Below are positions 18,412 to 27,696 of a stretch of 57,478 nt of DNA, one piece after another; within the stretch, counting starts at the first letter, position 1, and each line of letters starts with the position of its first letter. Under the pieces are notes generated by a model. That model searched no databases. It worked only from the letters and a program-made list of their open reading frames with translations, and was not told the origin of the DNA. The stretch is taken from contig JAQBXL010000006.1 of assembly GCA_027624135.1 (NCBI GenBank), positions 1 through 57,478 of the forward strand, read 5' to 3'. The stretch comes from Chloroflexota bacterium. Lineage in GTDB: Bacteria; Chloroflexota; Dehalococcoidia; Lucifugimonadales; UBA3495. The position numbers and the translations under genes are program-made.

Positions 18412-18767
18412 CTTTAGCTCCTAATTGTTTATGACAGCCCAAACGGCGTTTTGCGCCGGTTATTTGCCAGTTCGTTTGGGTCGGCGATGGGTTAACTTCC
18501 GGCGAATTTATGGCAGGCTAAATGAAAAACCGCCGGTACCCATGATATGTTCGGTCGCGGTTTATTATACAGGACGACCCCGCGTCAGAATAACTGGTTT
18601 GGCAACCTGAGACACCCGGTTTTACGCATTGTCCAGATTCGTTCTCCGTCCATTTCCGATTATTATGGAAGCCCAAATTCTGCGCCGCCACGTTGGCAAC
18701 TGTCCATATCGTCCGTTATTCTACGCCAGTTTGGCAGGATTGTCATAACACTATCGTAAGATTGTCC
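18412..18767. other. Intergenic region without recognisable gene
   Basis: About 360 bases between the radical SAM gene start and the repeat block at 18768-18907. The short frames look non-coding. It probably includes the promoter for the minus-strand radical SAM gene. Confidence 0.4.
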
Positions 18768-18907
18768 GGTGAAAACGGGAGACGACGAAGCTACTTGCCC
18801 TCGAAATGGGGAATGATCTCCTTTGTAAACGGGTGAAAACGGGTGAAAACGGGTGAAAACGGGAGACCATGAATCTACTTGCGCTTGAAGTGAGGAATGA
18901 TCTCCTG
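18768..18907. repeat. Direct duplication of an LLM-gene 3' end flanking decamer repeats
   Basis: A segment of about 56 bases occurs twice (about 18768-18823 and 18852-18907). Both copies run from GGTGAAAACGGGAGAC to GGAATGATCTCC. The right copy contains the true 3' end of the LLM gene at 18875. The left copy still reads on the minus strand as a diverged gene end (EIIPHFEGK then stop, against EIIPHFKRK then stop). Between them GGGTGAAAAC is repeated three times (18831-18860). Confidence 0.75.
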
Positions 18908-19819
18908 GGCGATCGCCTCAAGGTGGCGCTCCCGGTCTTCCCTGGGGCAGCTGATACTAAAGACGATATGCCGCGCTCCGGCGTCGATGTACTCCTGCAG
19001 TTGTTTGATGCAGCTCTCCACCGTGCCGAGCAGGCAATACTTTCTGACGATGTCCAGGAACTCACCACCATATAGGTAGCGGCCGCCAAGCTGTTCAGCG
19101 GCTACTTCGGCTGCCTGTTGCTCGGTAGGATAGATGGCGATATATGGGAAGTGAGCCCACTGGAAACCGGACATGTCCCTCCCGGCCTCGGCGGCAAACT
19201 TGCTGATCTTCTCCACGCTGTCACGGTATCTGGGCGCATCGTAGAAATAGGGCATCCATCCGTCTCCGAACTTAGCAGCCCGAGCCATTGCTGCATCTCG
19301 TCTGCCAGACACCCACACCGGCGGGTTGGGCTGCTGTACTGGAACTGGGTTGATCATCGCATCTTTAAGCTGGAAATGACGCCCCGAAAACGTCACGCGC
19401 TCGCCGGTCCATAGCTTGCGCAGCACTTCCAGGCACTCATCGGTTCTCCGTCCACGCTGGTTCACCTTAAGTCCGGCGGCTTCAAACTCCACGGGAAACT
19501 CACCGCCAATGCCCACGCCCAGGGTCAATCGTCCGTTCGTTGCCAGGTCCAAAGAGGCAGTCATCCGGGCCAGAACCAGAGGGTGATAGAAAGGGGTCAA
19601 TATGATGGAGGACAATATGCGAAGATTGTCGGTCGCCCCGGCAGCCACCGCCAACACGGGCAAAGCCGCATGGGTTGGGCCTGGTGGGTCGCCACGCATA
19701 AAGTGTTCCCCTTCGGAGATGTACTCGTAGCCTAGTTCTTCCATCCAGCGGGCCTGGCGGGCAGTCTCGCCGACCCCCAAAGCCAATCCCGCGCCGAAAT
19801 GCAGGTCCAAGTCTGTCAT
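18875..19819 (-). CDS. LLM class (luciferase-like) F420-dependent oxidoreductase, copy 1
   Basis: A 314-residue TIM-barrel flavin/F420 oxidoreductase. Family features are the N-terminal GAGLALGVGETARQARWMEE, the LTLGVGIGGEFPVEFEAAG stretch and RGRRTDECLEVLRKLW, then PPVWVSGRR in the second half. Such enzymes oxidise alcohols or reduce activated double bonds using F420, or sometimes FMN. The cofactor is inferred from the F420 genes at 25-29 kb. The ATG at 19819 has a strong AAGGGGGG site. Its 3' end is duplicated next to it. It is divergent from the NDUFA9-like gene. Confidence 0.88.
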   Translation of the reverse strand: MTDLDLHFGAGLALGVGETARQARWMEELGYEYISEGEHFMRGDPPGPTHAALPVLAVAAGATDNLRILSSIILTPFYHPLVLARMTASLDLATNGRLTLGVGIGGEFPVEFEAAGLKVNQRGRRTDECLEVLRKLWTGERVTFSGRHFQLKDAMINPVPVQQPNPPVWVSGRRDAAMARAAKFGDGWMPYFYDAPRYRDSVEKISKFAAEAGRDMSGFQWAHFPYIAIYPTEQQAAEVAAEQLGGRYLYGGEFLDIVRKYCLLGTVESCIKQLQEYIDAGARHIVFSISCPREDRERHLEAIAQEIIPHFKRK

Positions 19820-20045
19820 TCTTTACCCCCCTTTACCCTCGTTTCCGGGCTGAGATCAGGCACACCGGTTCGGGCTATTCTACTCCGCTTTCTCATCAAA
19901 ATTTCGGCCAAAGTTTCGGCCAGGGGTTCGGAGTTCCAAGGGTATTCACTTGACACGGGCTAAGGGGATTTGCCACCGTTGTTAATCGAGGCGCTTTAAT
20001 CAGCCGCCGTATTTTCCGGGATGGGATTTTCGGGGAGGAATTTTC

Positions 20046-20996
20046 TTGGTTGTCTTGGTAACCGGCGCCACCGGATTTCTTGGCCGGCGAGTGGTCCACG
20101 AATTGCTGGAGCGCCGCCAACAAGTGCGTTGTCTCGTCCACACTCCGGGCAGGGAGCGGATATTCGACCACCGGGCCGTCGAGGTGCAATACGGCAACAT
20201 CCGTGATAAAGATTCTCTGAGCAACGCTTTCTACGACGTGGACTCGGTGGTGCATCTGGTCGGGATCATCCGCTCCAGACGCCGCAACTCGTTCGAAGAC
20301 GTGCACCTGGAAGGCACGGCCAACGTGCTGGCGGCAGCCAAAGAGGCCGGAGCCAGCCGCTTCTTGCACGTGAGCGCCATCGGCGCCGCCAATGACCAAT
20401 CCGATCCGTATCTATATTCCAAGTGGTTGGGAGAACGGGCAGTCATCGAAAGCGGTGTCCCCTACACCATATTTCGGCCTTCCGTGCTGTTCGGTGAGGG
20501 CGATGAGTTTTTGAATGCTTTGGCCGGTTTGGTACGTTTGTTCCCAGTCGTTCCCGTGATAGGGTCCGGTAAGAATAAGTACCATCCCCTGGCCGTGGGC
20601 GACCTGGCCCGCTGTATCGCCATCACCCTGGGGCGGGAAGACCTTAAAGGCCAGACCTTGGATCTGGGTGGGGCAAAACGCATGAGCTACAACGAAGTAG
20701 TGGCTGAAGTGGCTCTGGCCATGGGCAAGCGCCGACCGCGGTTCCACGTGCCGGTCTGGCTCATGCACGTTATCGCTAAGATCAGCCAAGGCCTGATGCC
20801 CAGGGCGCCCATCACCACAGACCAGCTTAAAATGCTATCGATCCGCAGCGTTGCTGAGGAGGGAGAGGTAGAGCGGGTATTTGGGTTTACCCCTCAGGCG
20901 ATGGAAGGTAACATAGACTTCGTGAATTCAGTGGGAGTGGCTGATGGAATTCAGATGCTGCTGGGATCGATGCCTCGCCATATCCGGGATCATTAG
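20046..20996 (+). CDS. NAD(P)-binding protein, complex I NDUFA9-like / atypical SDR
   Basis: A 316-residue extended or atypical short-chain dehydrogenase. The Rossmann loop TGATGFLG is at residues 6-13, HLVGIIRS follows the fourth strand, and YLYSKWLGE supplies the Tyr-x-x-x-Lys pair. RPSVLFGEGDEFLNALA is typical of the NDUFA9-like group, which in mitochondria stabilises complex I. In bacteria these proteins are often linked to quinone or sugar-nucleotide metabolism; the exact role is unknown. The TTG start at 20046 follows GGGGAGGAA. folC follows on the same strand. Confidence 0.8.
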   Translation: MVVLVTGATGFLGRRVVHELLERRQQVRCLVHTPGRERIFDHRAVEVQYGNIRDKDSLSNAFYDVDSVVHLVGIIRSRRRNSFEDVHLEGTANVLAAAKEAGASRFLHVSAIGAANDQSDPYLYSKWLGERAVIESGVPYTIFRPSVLFGEGDEFLNALAGLVRLFPVVPVIGSGKNKYHPLAVGDLARCIAITLGREDLKGQTLDLGGAKRMSYNEVVAEVALAMGKRRPRFHVPVWLMHVIAKISQGLMPRAPITTDQLKMLSIRSVAEEGEVERVFGFTPQAMEGNIDFVNSVGVADGIQMLLGSMPRHIRDH

Positions 20997-21073
20997 CCTC
21001 CGATCAATGAATCTCAGTTACCTCTCGACTTCGCTGCCGGAACTTTCTTCCCCGTTTGACCTCTAGGAGAAAA

Positions 21074-22423
21074 TTGGATTATCGCCAAGCAATCTCCAAC
21101 CTTCTGGCCCTGGTTGACCATGAAAGGAACATTGCAACTGGGCCTCGTCAGAAGGCGATCTACGATCTGACCAGGATGGAGGCGTTGCTCGACAGGCTGG
21201 GCAGCCCTCATCGTCAAGTGCCCGCGATCCACATCGCCGGGACCAAGGGCAAGGGCAGCACAGCAGCCCTATGCGACTCGGCGCTGCACGCTGCCGGACT
21301 GCGCACCGGGTTCTACTCTTCGCCCCACCTCCATTCTTTCAGAGAGCGCATCCGCTTAGACTCGGAACCTATTTCCCAAGAGGAATTCGCCGCATTGGTG
21401 GAAGGGCTTTGGCCGCTTCACAAAGAGTTGGCCGCTGACCAGGATGTGGGTCCGTTAACGTTATTCGAATACCTGACTGGCATGGCCTTTCAGTGTTTCG
21501 CCGAAGAGCTGACTGATGTGCAGACCATCGAGGTAGGGTTGGGCGGCCGTTTGGACGCCACCAATGTCTTGGACGCCGGGGTTTGCGTCATTACCTCCAT
21601 CAGCCTCGACCATACGGCGATCCTGGGCGATTCCATCGGCGAGATTGCCTCTGACAAAGCCGGAATCATCAAACCGGGCGCGACCGTGGTGATTGCCCCG
21701 CAGGCACCCGAGGCCCTTTCTCCGATACTGTCAGCTTGTGAGAAAAATGAAGCCGCGACTGTTCTGGTGGGCCGGGACGTTTCCTGGGAGCCAGGCGAAT
21801 ATGGGATTGAGGGTCAGCGGTTCAAAGTCAGAAGTCAGACAAGAGAGTATGACCTGGATATTCCACTTTTGGGCGCGCATCAATTGGAGAACGCGACCGC
21901 TGCGGTTGCGGCGCTGGAAGCGTTGGCCAGCCTGGGGATAGAAGTTCCAGTGGAGGCGATCCAAACCGGATTCCGAAACGTGAGTTGGCCCTGCCGGATG
22001 GAGGTATTGTCGCGCTCTCCCCTCTTGGTGGCTGACGGGGCCCACAACGTATACTCAGTGCAGACCTTACTGAAGACGTTGCCCCACTATCTGAACTACA
22101 GGAAGCTAATATTGGTAGTTGGATTTTCCAAGGACAAAAACGTGGAAGGCATGGCCCAAGCGTTGGCCGAGAAAGCGGACATCATATATGCCACTGCGTC
22201 CCGCCATCCTCGTTCGATGAGTCCGGCAGACGTGTCAGGCCTGTTTGCCGGCGCGGGGAAGAGGGTTTCACAGTCACCGACGCCTGCCGCCGCTCTACAG
22301 ACGGCCTTGGACTCTGCCGGGGAAGGGGACCTGGTCTTGGCTACAGGATCTCTGTTCATGACCGCCGAGGTTCGGGAATCAGCGCTTGGTATCGAACCCG
22401 AGATATATCCAGAATTGTCTTAG
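21074..22423 (+). CDS. folC: Folylpolyglutamate synthase / dihydrofolate synthase
   Basis: Adds glutamate to dihydropteroate and to folates, keeping them in the cell. The protein is about 449-455 residues, with the ATP loop GTKGKGST near 62-69, SSPHLHSFRERIR, the EVGLGGRLDATN signature and the second-domain VADGAHN. Two TTG starts are possible: 21056, which opens the frame, or 21074, which directly follows AGGAG at 21065-21069; the latter is used here. It lies 59-77 bases after the NDUFA9-like gene and before the second KAS II. Together with metF it points to folate one-carbon metabolism. Confidence 0.93.
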   Translation: MDYRQAISNLLALVDHERNIATGPRQKAIYDLTRMEALLDRLGSPHRQVPAIHIAGTKGKGSTAALCDSALHAAGLRTGFYSSPHLHSFRERIRLDSEPISQEEFAALVEGLWPLHKELAADQDVGPLTLFEYLTGMAFQCFAEELTDVQTIEVGLGGRLDATNVLDAGVCVITSISLDHTAILGDSIGEIASDKAGIIKPGATVVIAPQAPEALSPILSACEKNEAATVLVGRDVSWEPGEYGIEGQRFKVRSQTREYDLDIPLLGAHQLENATAAVAALEALASLGIEVPVEAIQTGFRNVSWPCRMEVLSRSPLLVADGAHNVYSVQTLLKTLPHYLNYRKLILVVGFSKDKNVEGMAQALAEKADIIYATASRHPRSMSPADVSGLFAGAGKRVSQSPTPAAALQTALDSAGEGDLVLATGSLFMTAEVRESALGIEPEIYPELS

Positions 22424-22504
22424 CCGGGGTTCTCTGGCCCACATGATCGGAAATTCGCGGCTTGAAAAACGTGGTGGAATTGGAAAATTTCAGAGGTGTC
22501 TTCA

Positions 22505-23755
22505 GTGGCTGATGAGCGGGTTAGGGTAGTTATCACGGGTATGGGAGCGATGACACCCCTGGGCGAAAGCCCTGAGGAATACTGGAAGAACCTGGCGGCG
22601 GGAAACTCGGGTATCGGTCCTATGACCCTTTGCGATTCCACCGGTTATCCCTGCCGGATATCCGGAGAAGTCAGCGGCTTCGACCCTGGCACCTATATGG
22701 GCAGCAAGGAAGCTCGCAGGATGGCCCGCTTCTCTCAATTGGCGGTGGCCGCTAGTTTGCAGGCCGTGGAAGCAGCATCACTAGACATCTCGAAAGAAGA
22801 CACTTACAGAGTGGGCGTATTACTGGGCAACGGCAATGGCGGGTTCCCGACCCTGGAAGAGAATTGCCGGATCCTGGCTGAACGGGGTGGCATGCGGATG
22901 TCGCCCTTCTTCTTTCCCATGATCCTGCCAAACATGGCTGCCGCCGCTGTTAGCCGTTACACGGGCGCCCACGGGTACAACTCAACCGCCACCACAGCCT
23001 GCGCCGCCTCCAATCAGGCTCTGGGCGAGGCGGCGGGAGTTATCAGGCAGGACATCGCAGACGTGATGCTGGCGGGCGGCACCGAGGCTGGCATCAGCCT
23101 GTTGGGCCTGTCTGGATTCGCAGTGATGCGCGCCCTCAGCACCCAGAACGAAAACCCGCAGAAGGCCAGCCGTCCCTTCGATTCCGGAAGAGATGGGTTC
23201 ATACCTTCGGAAGGTTCCGTCATCATGGTTCTGGAGAGTCTGGATCACGCTTTGAGTCGGGGCGCCAACATCCTGGCTGAGCTAGCGGGTTTCGGCTGCA
23301 CTAGTGACGCTGGACATCCGGTACAGCCGGAGGAGTCGGGGGCCAGTGCGGCGGCGGCGATGCAGCTGGCATTGGCCGACGCCCACGTATCATTAGATCA
23401 GGTGGACTATATAAATGCCCATGGCACTTCCACGCCACTGAACGACGCGCTGGAAACCGTTGCGATCAAGCGTGTTTTCGGCGATCTGGCGTATAAGATC
23501 CCCATCAGTTCCACAAAGTCGATGATCGGCCATTCCCTGGGCGCTGCGGGTTCCCTGGATGCCGCTGCCTGTGTGAAGACCATCACCGAGGCGATGATTC
23601 ACCCAACCATCAATTACGAAACCCCGGATCCCGACTGCGATCTGGATTACGTGCCCAATCAGGCGCGGGCCAAAGATGTTCAGGTAGCGCTCTCCAACGC
23701 ATTCGGATTCGGCGGCCAGAACGCCTGCTTGGTCTTTCGCAAGTATGTCGGGTAA
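22505..23755 (+). CDS. Beta-ketoacyl-ACP synthase II-type (FabF-like), copy 2
   Basis: About 416 residues with all catalytic residues of KAS II: the nucleophile in TTACAAS (Cys169 counted from a GTG at 22496), NAHGTSTPLND and KSMIGHSLGAAGS. It differs clearly from the copy at 15293-16546 but shares the C-terminal SNAFGFGGQNA pattern. I choose the GTG at 22505 because AGAGG (22492-22496) would touch the earlier GTG but is eight bases from this one. It could serve general elongation or a specialised polyketide-like chain; no partner gene is next to it. Confidence 0.9.
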   Translation: MADERVRVVITGMGAMTPLGESPEEYWKNLAAGNSGIGPMTLCDSTGYPCRISGEVSGFDPGTYMGSKEARRMARFSQLAVAASLQAVEAASLDISKEDTYRVGVLLGNGNGGFPTLEENCRILAERGGMRMSPFFFPMILPNMAAAAVSRYTGAHGYNSTATTACAASNQALGEAAGVIRQDIADVMLAGGTEAGISLLGLSGFAVMRALSTQNENPQKASRPFDSGRDGFIPSEGSVIMVLESLDHALSRGANILAELAGFGCTSDAGHPVQPEESGASAAAAMQLALADAHVSLDQVDYINAHGTSTPLNDALETVAIKRVFGDLAYKIPISSTKSMIGHSLGAAGSLDAAACVKTITEAMIHPTINYETPDPDCDLDYVPNQARAKDVQVALSNAFGFGGQNACLVFRKYVG

Positions 23756-23773
23756 ATCGGTGACAAGCCTTTC

Positions 23774-23804
23774 TTGACCCATAAGGCAGGTGCGCGGGTA
23801 AGAT
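23774..23804 (+). promoter_or_regulatory. Candidate promoter upstream of ruvB
   Basis: TTGACC (23774-23779) and TAAGAT (23799-23804) with a 19-base spacer, about 60 bases before the ruvB ATG. Both hexamers are good but the spacing is slightly long. Confidence 0.3.
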
Positions 23805-23864
23805 GGGTGGGGCATTCCCTAGGTCTTTTTGTCTGTGGGTTCGATATGGTGACGGGAGAATAGG

Positions 23865-24893
23865 ATGGCCGAGCGGCTGGTTTCTGGCGACGTCCAACAA
23901 GAAGACCAAGATGTTTCTCTTCGGCCCAAACGGCTGCATGATTTTGTTGGGCAGTCCAACACTAAAGAGAACCTTTCCATCTCGATTCAGGCCGCCAAGA
24001 TTCGGCAAGAGCCATTGGACCATGTGATCATCTACGGCCCTCCCGGGCTTGGCAAAACCACACTGGCCAACATCATCGCTTCTGAGATGGGCGTAGACAT
24101 CCGGGTGACTTCCGGTCCCGCGGTGGAGCGTGCCGGCGACATGGCGGCCATACTGACCAGCCTCAAGCCCGACGACGTGCTCTTCATCGACGAAGTGCAC
24201 CGTCTCAACCGAGTGGTGGAAGAGGTTCTGTACTCAGCGATGGAAGACTTCTTTCTTTCCTGGATGGTCGGCAAAGGATTGGCTGCCCGGAACGTAAATC
24301 TCAGGATCAGTCCCTTCACTTTGGTGGGCGCCACAACTCGGTACTCCATGGTTAGCGCTCCCCTCCGTGATCGATTCGGCTCGGTCTGCCGCTTGGACTA
24401 CTACGAGCCCCAGGATATGAATGTGATCGTCGAGCGCTCCGCCCGAATCTTGGAGATGGACGCTGATGAGGAAGGGTTAGAGCTGATTGCCTCGCGGTCC
24501 AGGGGAACTCCCAGGGTTGCGAACCGGTTGCTGAAGCGCACCCGCGACTACGCTCTGGTCAAAGCCGACAACAAAGTAAACGGCCCCGTGGCCCGGGCGG
24601 CGCTGGAGCAGCTCAACGTGGATGAACTGGGGCTGGACCGGTCGGACCACCGTCTACTGACCAGCATCATCGACAAGTTTGACGGCGGACCGGTTGGCCT
24701 GGAAACCCTGGCAGCGTCATTGAACGAGGACCCGGACACCATCATGGATGTCTGGGAGCCGTTCTTGCTGCAATTGGGGTTCTTGGAACGCACACCCCGA
24801 GGCCGGGTTGCCACTCGCCGCGCCCATGAGCACCTGGGCCGGACCTTCCTCACACCTGAAACCACCGATCAAGGACGATTCAACGGCCTCTGA
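23865..24893 (+). CDS. ruvB: Holliday junction branch-migration ATPase RuvB
   Basis: Hexameric AAA+ motor that drives branch migration with RuvA. The 342 residues contain [12 protein letters not shown], Walker A GPPGLGKT at 58-65, Walker [10 protein letters not shown], sensor I GATTR and the arginine-finger region APLRDRFG. The C-terminal winged helix has [15 protein letters not shown]. The length matches the family. The ATG at 23865 comes before MAERLVSG. ruvA and ruvC, often neighbours, are not in the window. Confidence 0.97.
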   Translation: MAERLVSGDVQQEDQDVSLRPKRLHDFVGQSNTKENLSISIQAAKIRQEPLDHVIIYGPPGLGKTTLANIIASEMGVDIRVTSGPAVERAGDMAAILTSLKPDDVLFIDEVHRLNRVVEEVLYSAMEDFFLSWMVGKGLAARNVNLRISPFTLVGATTRYSMVSAPLRDRFGSVCRLDYYEPQDMNVIVERSARILEMDADEEGLELIASRSRGTPRVANRLLKRTRDYALVKADNKVNGPVARAALEQLNVDELGLDRSDHRLLTSIIDKFDGGPVGLETLAASLNEDPDTIMDVWEPFLLQLGFLERTPRGRVATRRAHEHLGRTFLTPETTDQGRFNGL

Positions 24894-24977
24894 CGGTTCC
24901 TGACGGCTTCTGAACGAGTATTACCCTTTGCAGTCGCTCTTTCTGGCCTCGATGTCTGCCCCAGGCGCCAGCTATTG

Positions 24978-25006
24978 TTGCCCGCTAGTTGCCGACGGTC
25001 TAGAAT
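24978..25006 (+). promoter_or_regulatory. Candidate promoter of the F420 cluster
   Basis: TTGCCC (24978-24983), a 17-base spacer, then TAGAAT (25001-25006), about 70 bases upstream of cofG. It lies in the only sizeable gap before the cluster, which makes a promoter here likely. Confidence 0.4.
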
Positions 25007-25075
25007 AGTCCGATATATCTTGGCGCCCCGGTGGTAGCTGGTAGCTGATTAGGCGCTGAGCCGGATGGAGTTCAA

Positions 25076-26329
25076 TTGACGGTATCGGTCCATCTCGATG
25101 AGTCTGCCCAGCCTCCCGAAGACGGTTCCCCTTTACCGCCTTTAGATTACGTCATCGCGAAGGCAATCGCGGGCGCTGCCCTGACCGATGTCGACACCCT
25201 TTCGTTGCTAGCGGCTGATTCCGACGCCACCCAGGATATCTGCGCCGCTGCATCGGCCATGCGAGATCGGGCCAAGGGTAAGACCGTCACATTCTCCCCC
25301 AAAGTATTCATCCCCCTGACCCACTTGTGCCGCGACTTCTGTGGGTACTGCACTTTCCGCAAAGACCCGAAACAAGCAGGCAAGGACCTTTTCATGACCC
25401 CGGAGCAGGTGCTGGATGTCGCCAGGGCCGGAGCGGCGCTTGGCTGCACGGAAGCCCTGTTCACACTGGGCGAAAGACCGGAGCAGCGTTACCCGGAAGC
25501 CAAAGAATGGCTGGAGCACAGGGGTTTCAGGACGACTCTGGAGTACCTGACCCACGTCTGCCGATTAGTGTTGGAAGAGACGTCTCTGCTTCCCCACGCC
25601 AATCCCGGCACCATGGCGCGCCGGGAGATTGCCGCGCTGCAGCCTTTCAACCCTTCGATGGGCTTGATGTTGGAGAGCACCAGCGAGGCGTTGTACGCAG
25701 AAGGAGGCCCCCACGAGTTCGCTCCAAGCAAGCGGCCCAGGGTGCGGCTTCGCACGTTAGAGTTGGCTGGACAGTTGCGGGCGCCTTTCACCACTGGTAT
25801 CCTCATCGGCATAGGCGAGAGCCGTAGGGACCGCATCGAGTCTTTATTGGCCATCGCCAAGCTTCATGCCGAGTACGGCCATGTTCAGGAAGTGATAATC
25901 CAAAACTTCAGGGCCAAACCGGACACGGCGATGGCGGATTCTCCCGACGCGGAGACAACTGAGTTTCTGTGGACCGTGGCGGTGGCCCGGCTGATCCTGG
26001 GTCCTGAGGCCAATCTCCAGGTTCCGCCAAACCTAAGCGCCGATAACTATCAGATATATCTCGATGCCGGAATAAACGACTGGGGCGGCGTTTCGCCCTT
26101 GACCATCGACTTTGTCAATCCGGAGGCGCCCTGGCCAGCCCTGACCGACCTGAAAAGGAAAACCGAGGCAGCGGGGTTTCAACTGAGGCCCAGGCTGCCC
26201 GTATATCCGGAGTATTTCCTAGCCACGAAAGAATTTCTACCCGACGCCCTTCGGGAAAAGGTCACAGCCATGGCCGACCCGGAGGGTTATATTCAAGGGG
26301 GAATGAATAGATATGTCACCACTGGATAA
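25076..26329 (+). CDS. cofG: 7,8-didemethyl-8-hydroxy-5-deazariboflavin synthase subunit CofG
   Basis: Radical SAM half of FO synthase: with CofH it builds the deazaflavin chromophore of coenzyme F420 from a riboflavin-pathway intermediate and tyrosine. The 417 residues carry the radical SAM cluster motif CRDFCGYC (Cys85, Cys89, Cys92) preceded by FIPLTHLC, and GILIGIGESRRDRIE downstream. The separate CofG/CofH form is typical of archaea, cyanobacteria and Chloroflexota; actinobacteria have the fused FbiC. The TTG start at 25076 is preceded by GGATGGAG. The 3' end overlaps cofH by 17 bases. Confidence 0.96.
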   Translation: MTVSVHLDESAQPPEDGSPLPPLDYVIAKAIAGAALTDVDTLSLLAADSDATQDICAAASAMRDRAKGKTVTFSPKVFIPLTHLCRDFCGYCTFRKDPKQAGKDLFMTPEQVLDVARAGAALGCTEALFTLGERPEQRYPEAKEWLEHRGFRTTLEYLTHVCRLVLEETSLLPHANPGTMARREIAALQPFNPSMGLMLESTSEALYAEGGPHEFAPSKRPRVRLRTLELAGQLRAPFTTGILIGIGESRRDRIESLLAIAKLHAEYGHVQEVIIQNFRAKPDTAMADSPDAETTEFLWTVAVARLILGPEANLQVPPNLSADNYQIYLDAGINDWGGVSPLTIDFVNPEAPWPALTDLKRKTEAAGFQLRPRLPVYPEYFLATKEFLPDALREKVTAMADPEGYIQGGMNRYVTTG

Positions 26330-27626
26330 GGCACCAGACCAAGCACCGGGAAAAGACCTGGAATCGATGATTGGGACCGTCAGACCGGAAACGGCAGCGG
26401 TGTTGAATCGCGCGCTGTCAGGTGAGGACATCTCGTCGGAAGAGGCGGTGGTGTTGTTCGGCGCGACAGGCCACGAATACAACGCGCTGGCGATGACCGC
26501 GGACGAGTTGCGTCGGCGGACGGTGGGAGACATAGTCACTTATGTAGTCAACCGGAACATCAACTTCACCAACGTGTGCATCAAGCGTTGCGGGTTTTGT
26601 GCCTTTAGCCGGGACTTTCGGGAAGAAGAGGGCTACCTCTTACCCTTCGAAGAGATCATCCGGCGGGCGAAGGAAGCCTGGGACTACGGCGCCACAGAAG
26701 TTTGCGTCCAAGCTGGCTTGCCTCCCCAGATGGAGGGAGACCTGTACGTCAGGCTTTGCGAATCGATCAAAGAAGCCCTTCCCGACATGCATATCCATGG
26801 ATTCTCTCCAGAGGAAGTCCTCTACGGCTCTGTGCGGTCAAAGTGCACCATCAAGGAATATTTGACCGACCTTAAATCTGCGGGCGTGGGCAGCCTTCCG
26901 GGCACCTCGGCGGAAGTGCTGGACCAGGAATTGCGCGACTTGATATCCCCAGGCCGCATAACGGTAGACCAGTGGACGGAAGTGATAACCACAGCCCATG
27001 AGTTAGGTATCCCGACCACGTCCACGGTGATGTTTGGGTATCTTGAAACGCCCATGCAACTGGCCCGGCATTTGGAACTCATTCGGGGGATCCAGCAGAA
27101 TACCGGCGGAATCACAGAATTTGTGCCCCTCAGTTTCGTTCATACCGAGGCCCCCATTTTCATGAAGGGTCTGGTGCAGAACGTGCGGCCCGGTCCCTCT
27201 GGCATGGACGTGATCAAGATGCATGCCGTTGCCCGGATCATGCTCAACAATTGGATACCGAACATACAGGCCTCCTGGGTGAAAGAGGGGCCGCGTATGT
27301 CCCAACTTCTGTTGACCGCAGGCGTGAACGACCTGGGTGGCACGCTCATCAATGAGAGCATCTCCACCGCAGCTGGCGCACAACATGGCCAGCTCATGCG
27401 CCCGTCGGAATTCCGGCAGATGATACGCCAGGCGGGCCGGATACCCGCCGAACGCTACACCACCTACAAGACGAGGCGGGTGTTCAGCGACACCGATGAG
27501 GAACTGGATCCCCTGGACCTGGTTGGCGACAACGTGGAAGAAGTGTTTGGGTCTTATGACCGTCTGGTCAAGTTGGACACCTACCGCTTCGAGCATCCCC
27601 GCCACAGCACAAGTGCCAAAGTTTAG
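26313..27626 (+). CDS. cofH: FO synthase subunit CofH (5-amino-6-(D-ribitylamino)uracil-tyrosine transferase)
   Basis: Second radical SAM subunit of FO synthesis; it joins a tyrosine-derived fragment to 5-amino-6-ribitylaminouracil. The 437-residue protein has CIKRCGFC (Cys89, Cys93, Cys96) in NINFTNVCIKRCGFCAF, followed by IHGFSPEEV, typical of CofH, MqnC and MqnE relatives. Linkage to cofG, cofD and cofC settles CofH over the menaquinone enzymes. The ATG at 26313 lies within the cofG end, with AAGGGGG upstream, so translation is probably coupled. The N-terminus is longer than in many CofH proteins. Confidence 0.95.
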   Translation: MSPLDKAPDQAPGKDLESMIGTVRPETAAVLNRALSGEDISSEEAVVLFGATGHEYNALAMTADELRRRTVGDIVTYVVNRNINFTNVCIKRCGFCAFSRDFREEEGYLLPFEEIIRRAKEAWDYGATEVCVQAGLPPQMEGDLYVRLCESIKEALPDMHIHGFSPEEVLYGSVRSKCTIKEYLTDLKSAGVGSLPGTSAEVLDQELRDLISPGRITVDQWTEVITTAHELGIPTTSTVMFGYLETPMQLARHLELIRGIQQNTGGITEFVPLSFVHTEAPIFMKGLVQNVRPGPSGMDVIKMHAVARIMLNNWIPNIQASWVKEGPRMSQLLLTAGVNDLGGTLINESISTAAGAQHGQLMRPSEFRQMIRQAGRIPAERYTTYKTRRVFSDTDEELDPLDLVGDNVEEVFGSYDRLVKLDTYRFEHPRHSTSAKV

Positions 27627-27696
27627 ACGTATCGTTTCCGTTTCTGAGTCGCTCTCTGGTCCTGCCTTCCGCAGGTACGGCCCCAGACGGCCATAG

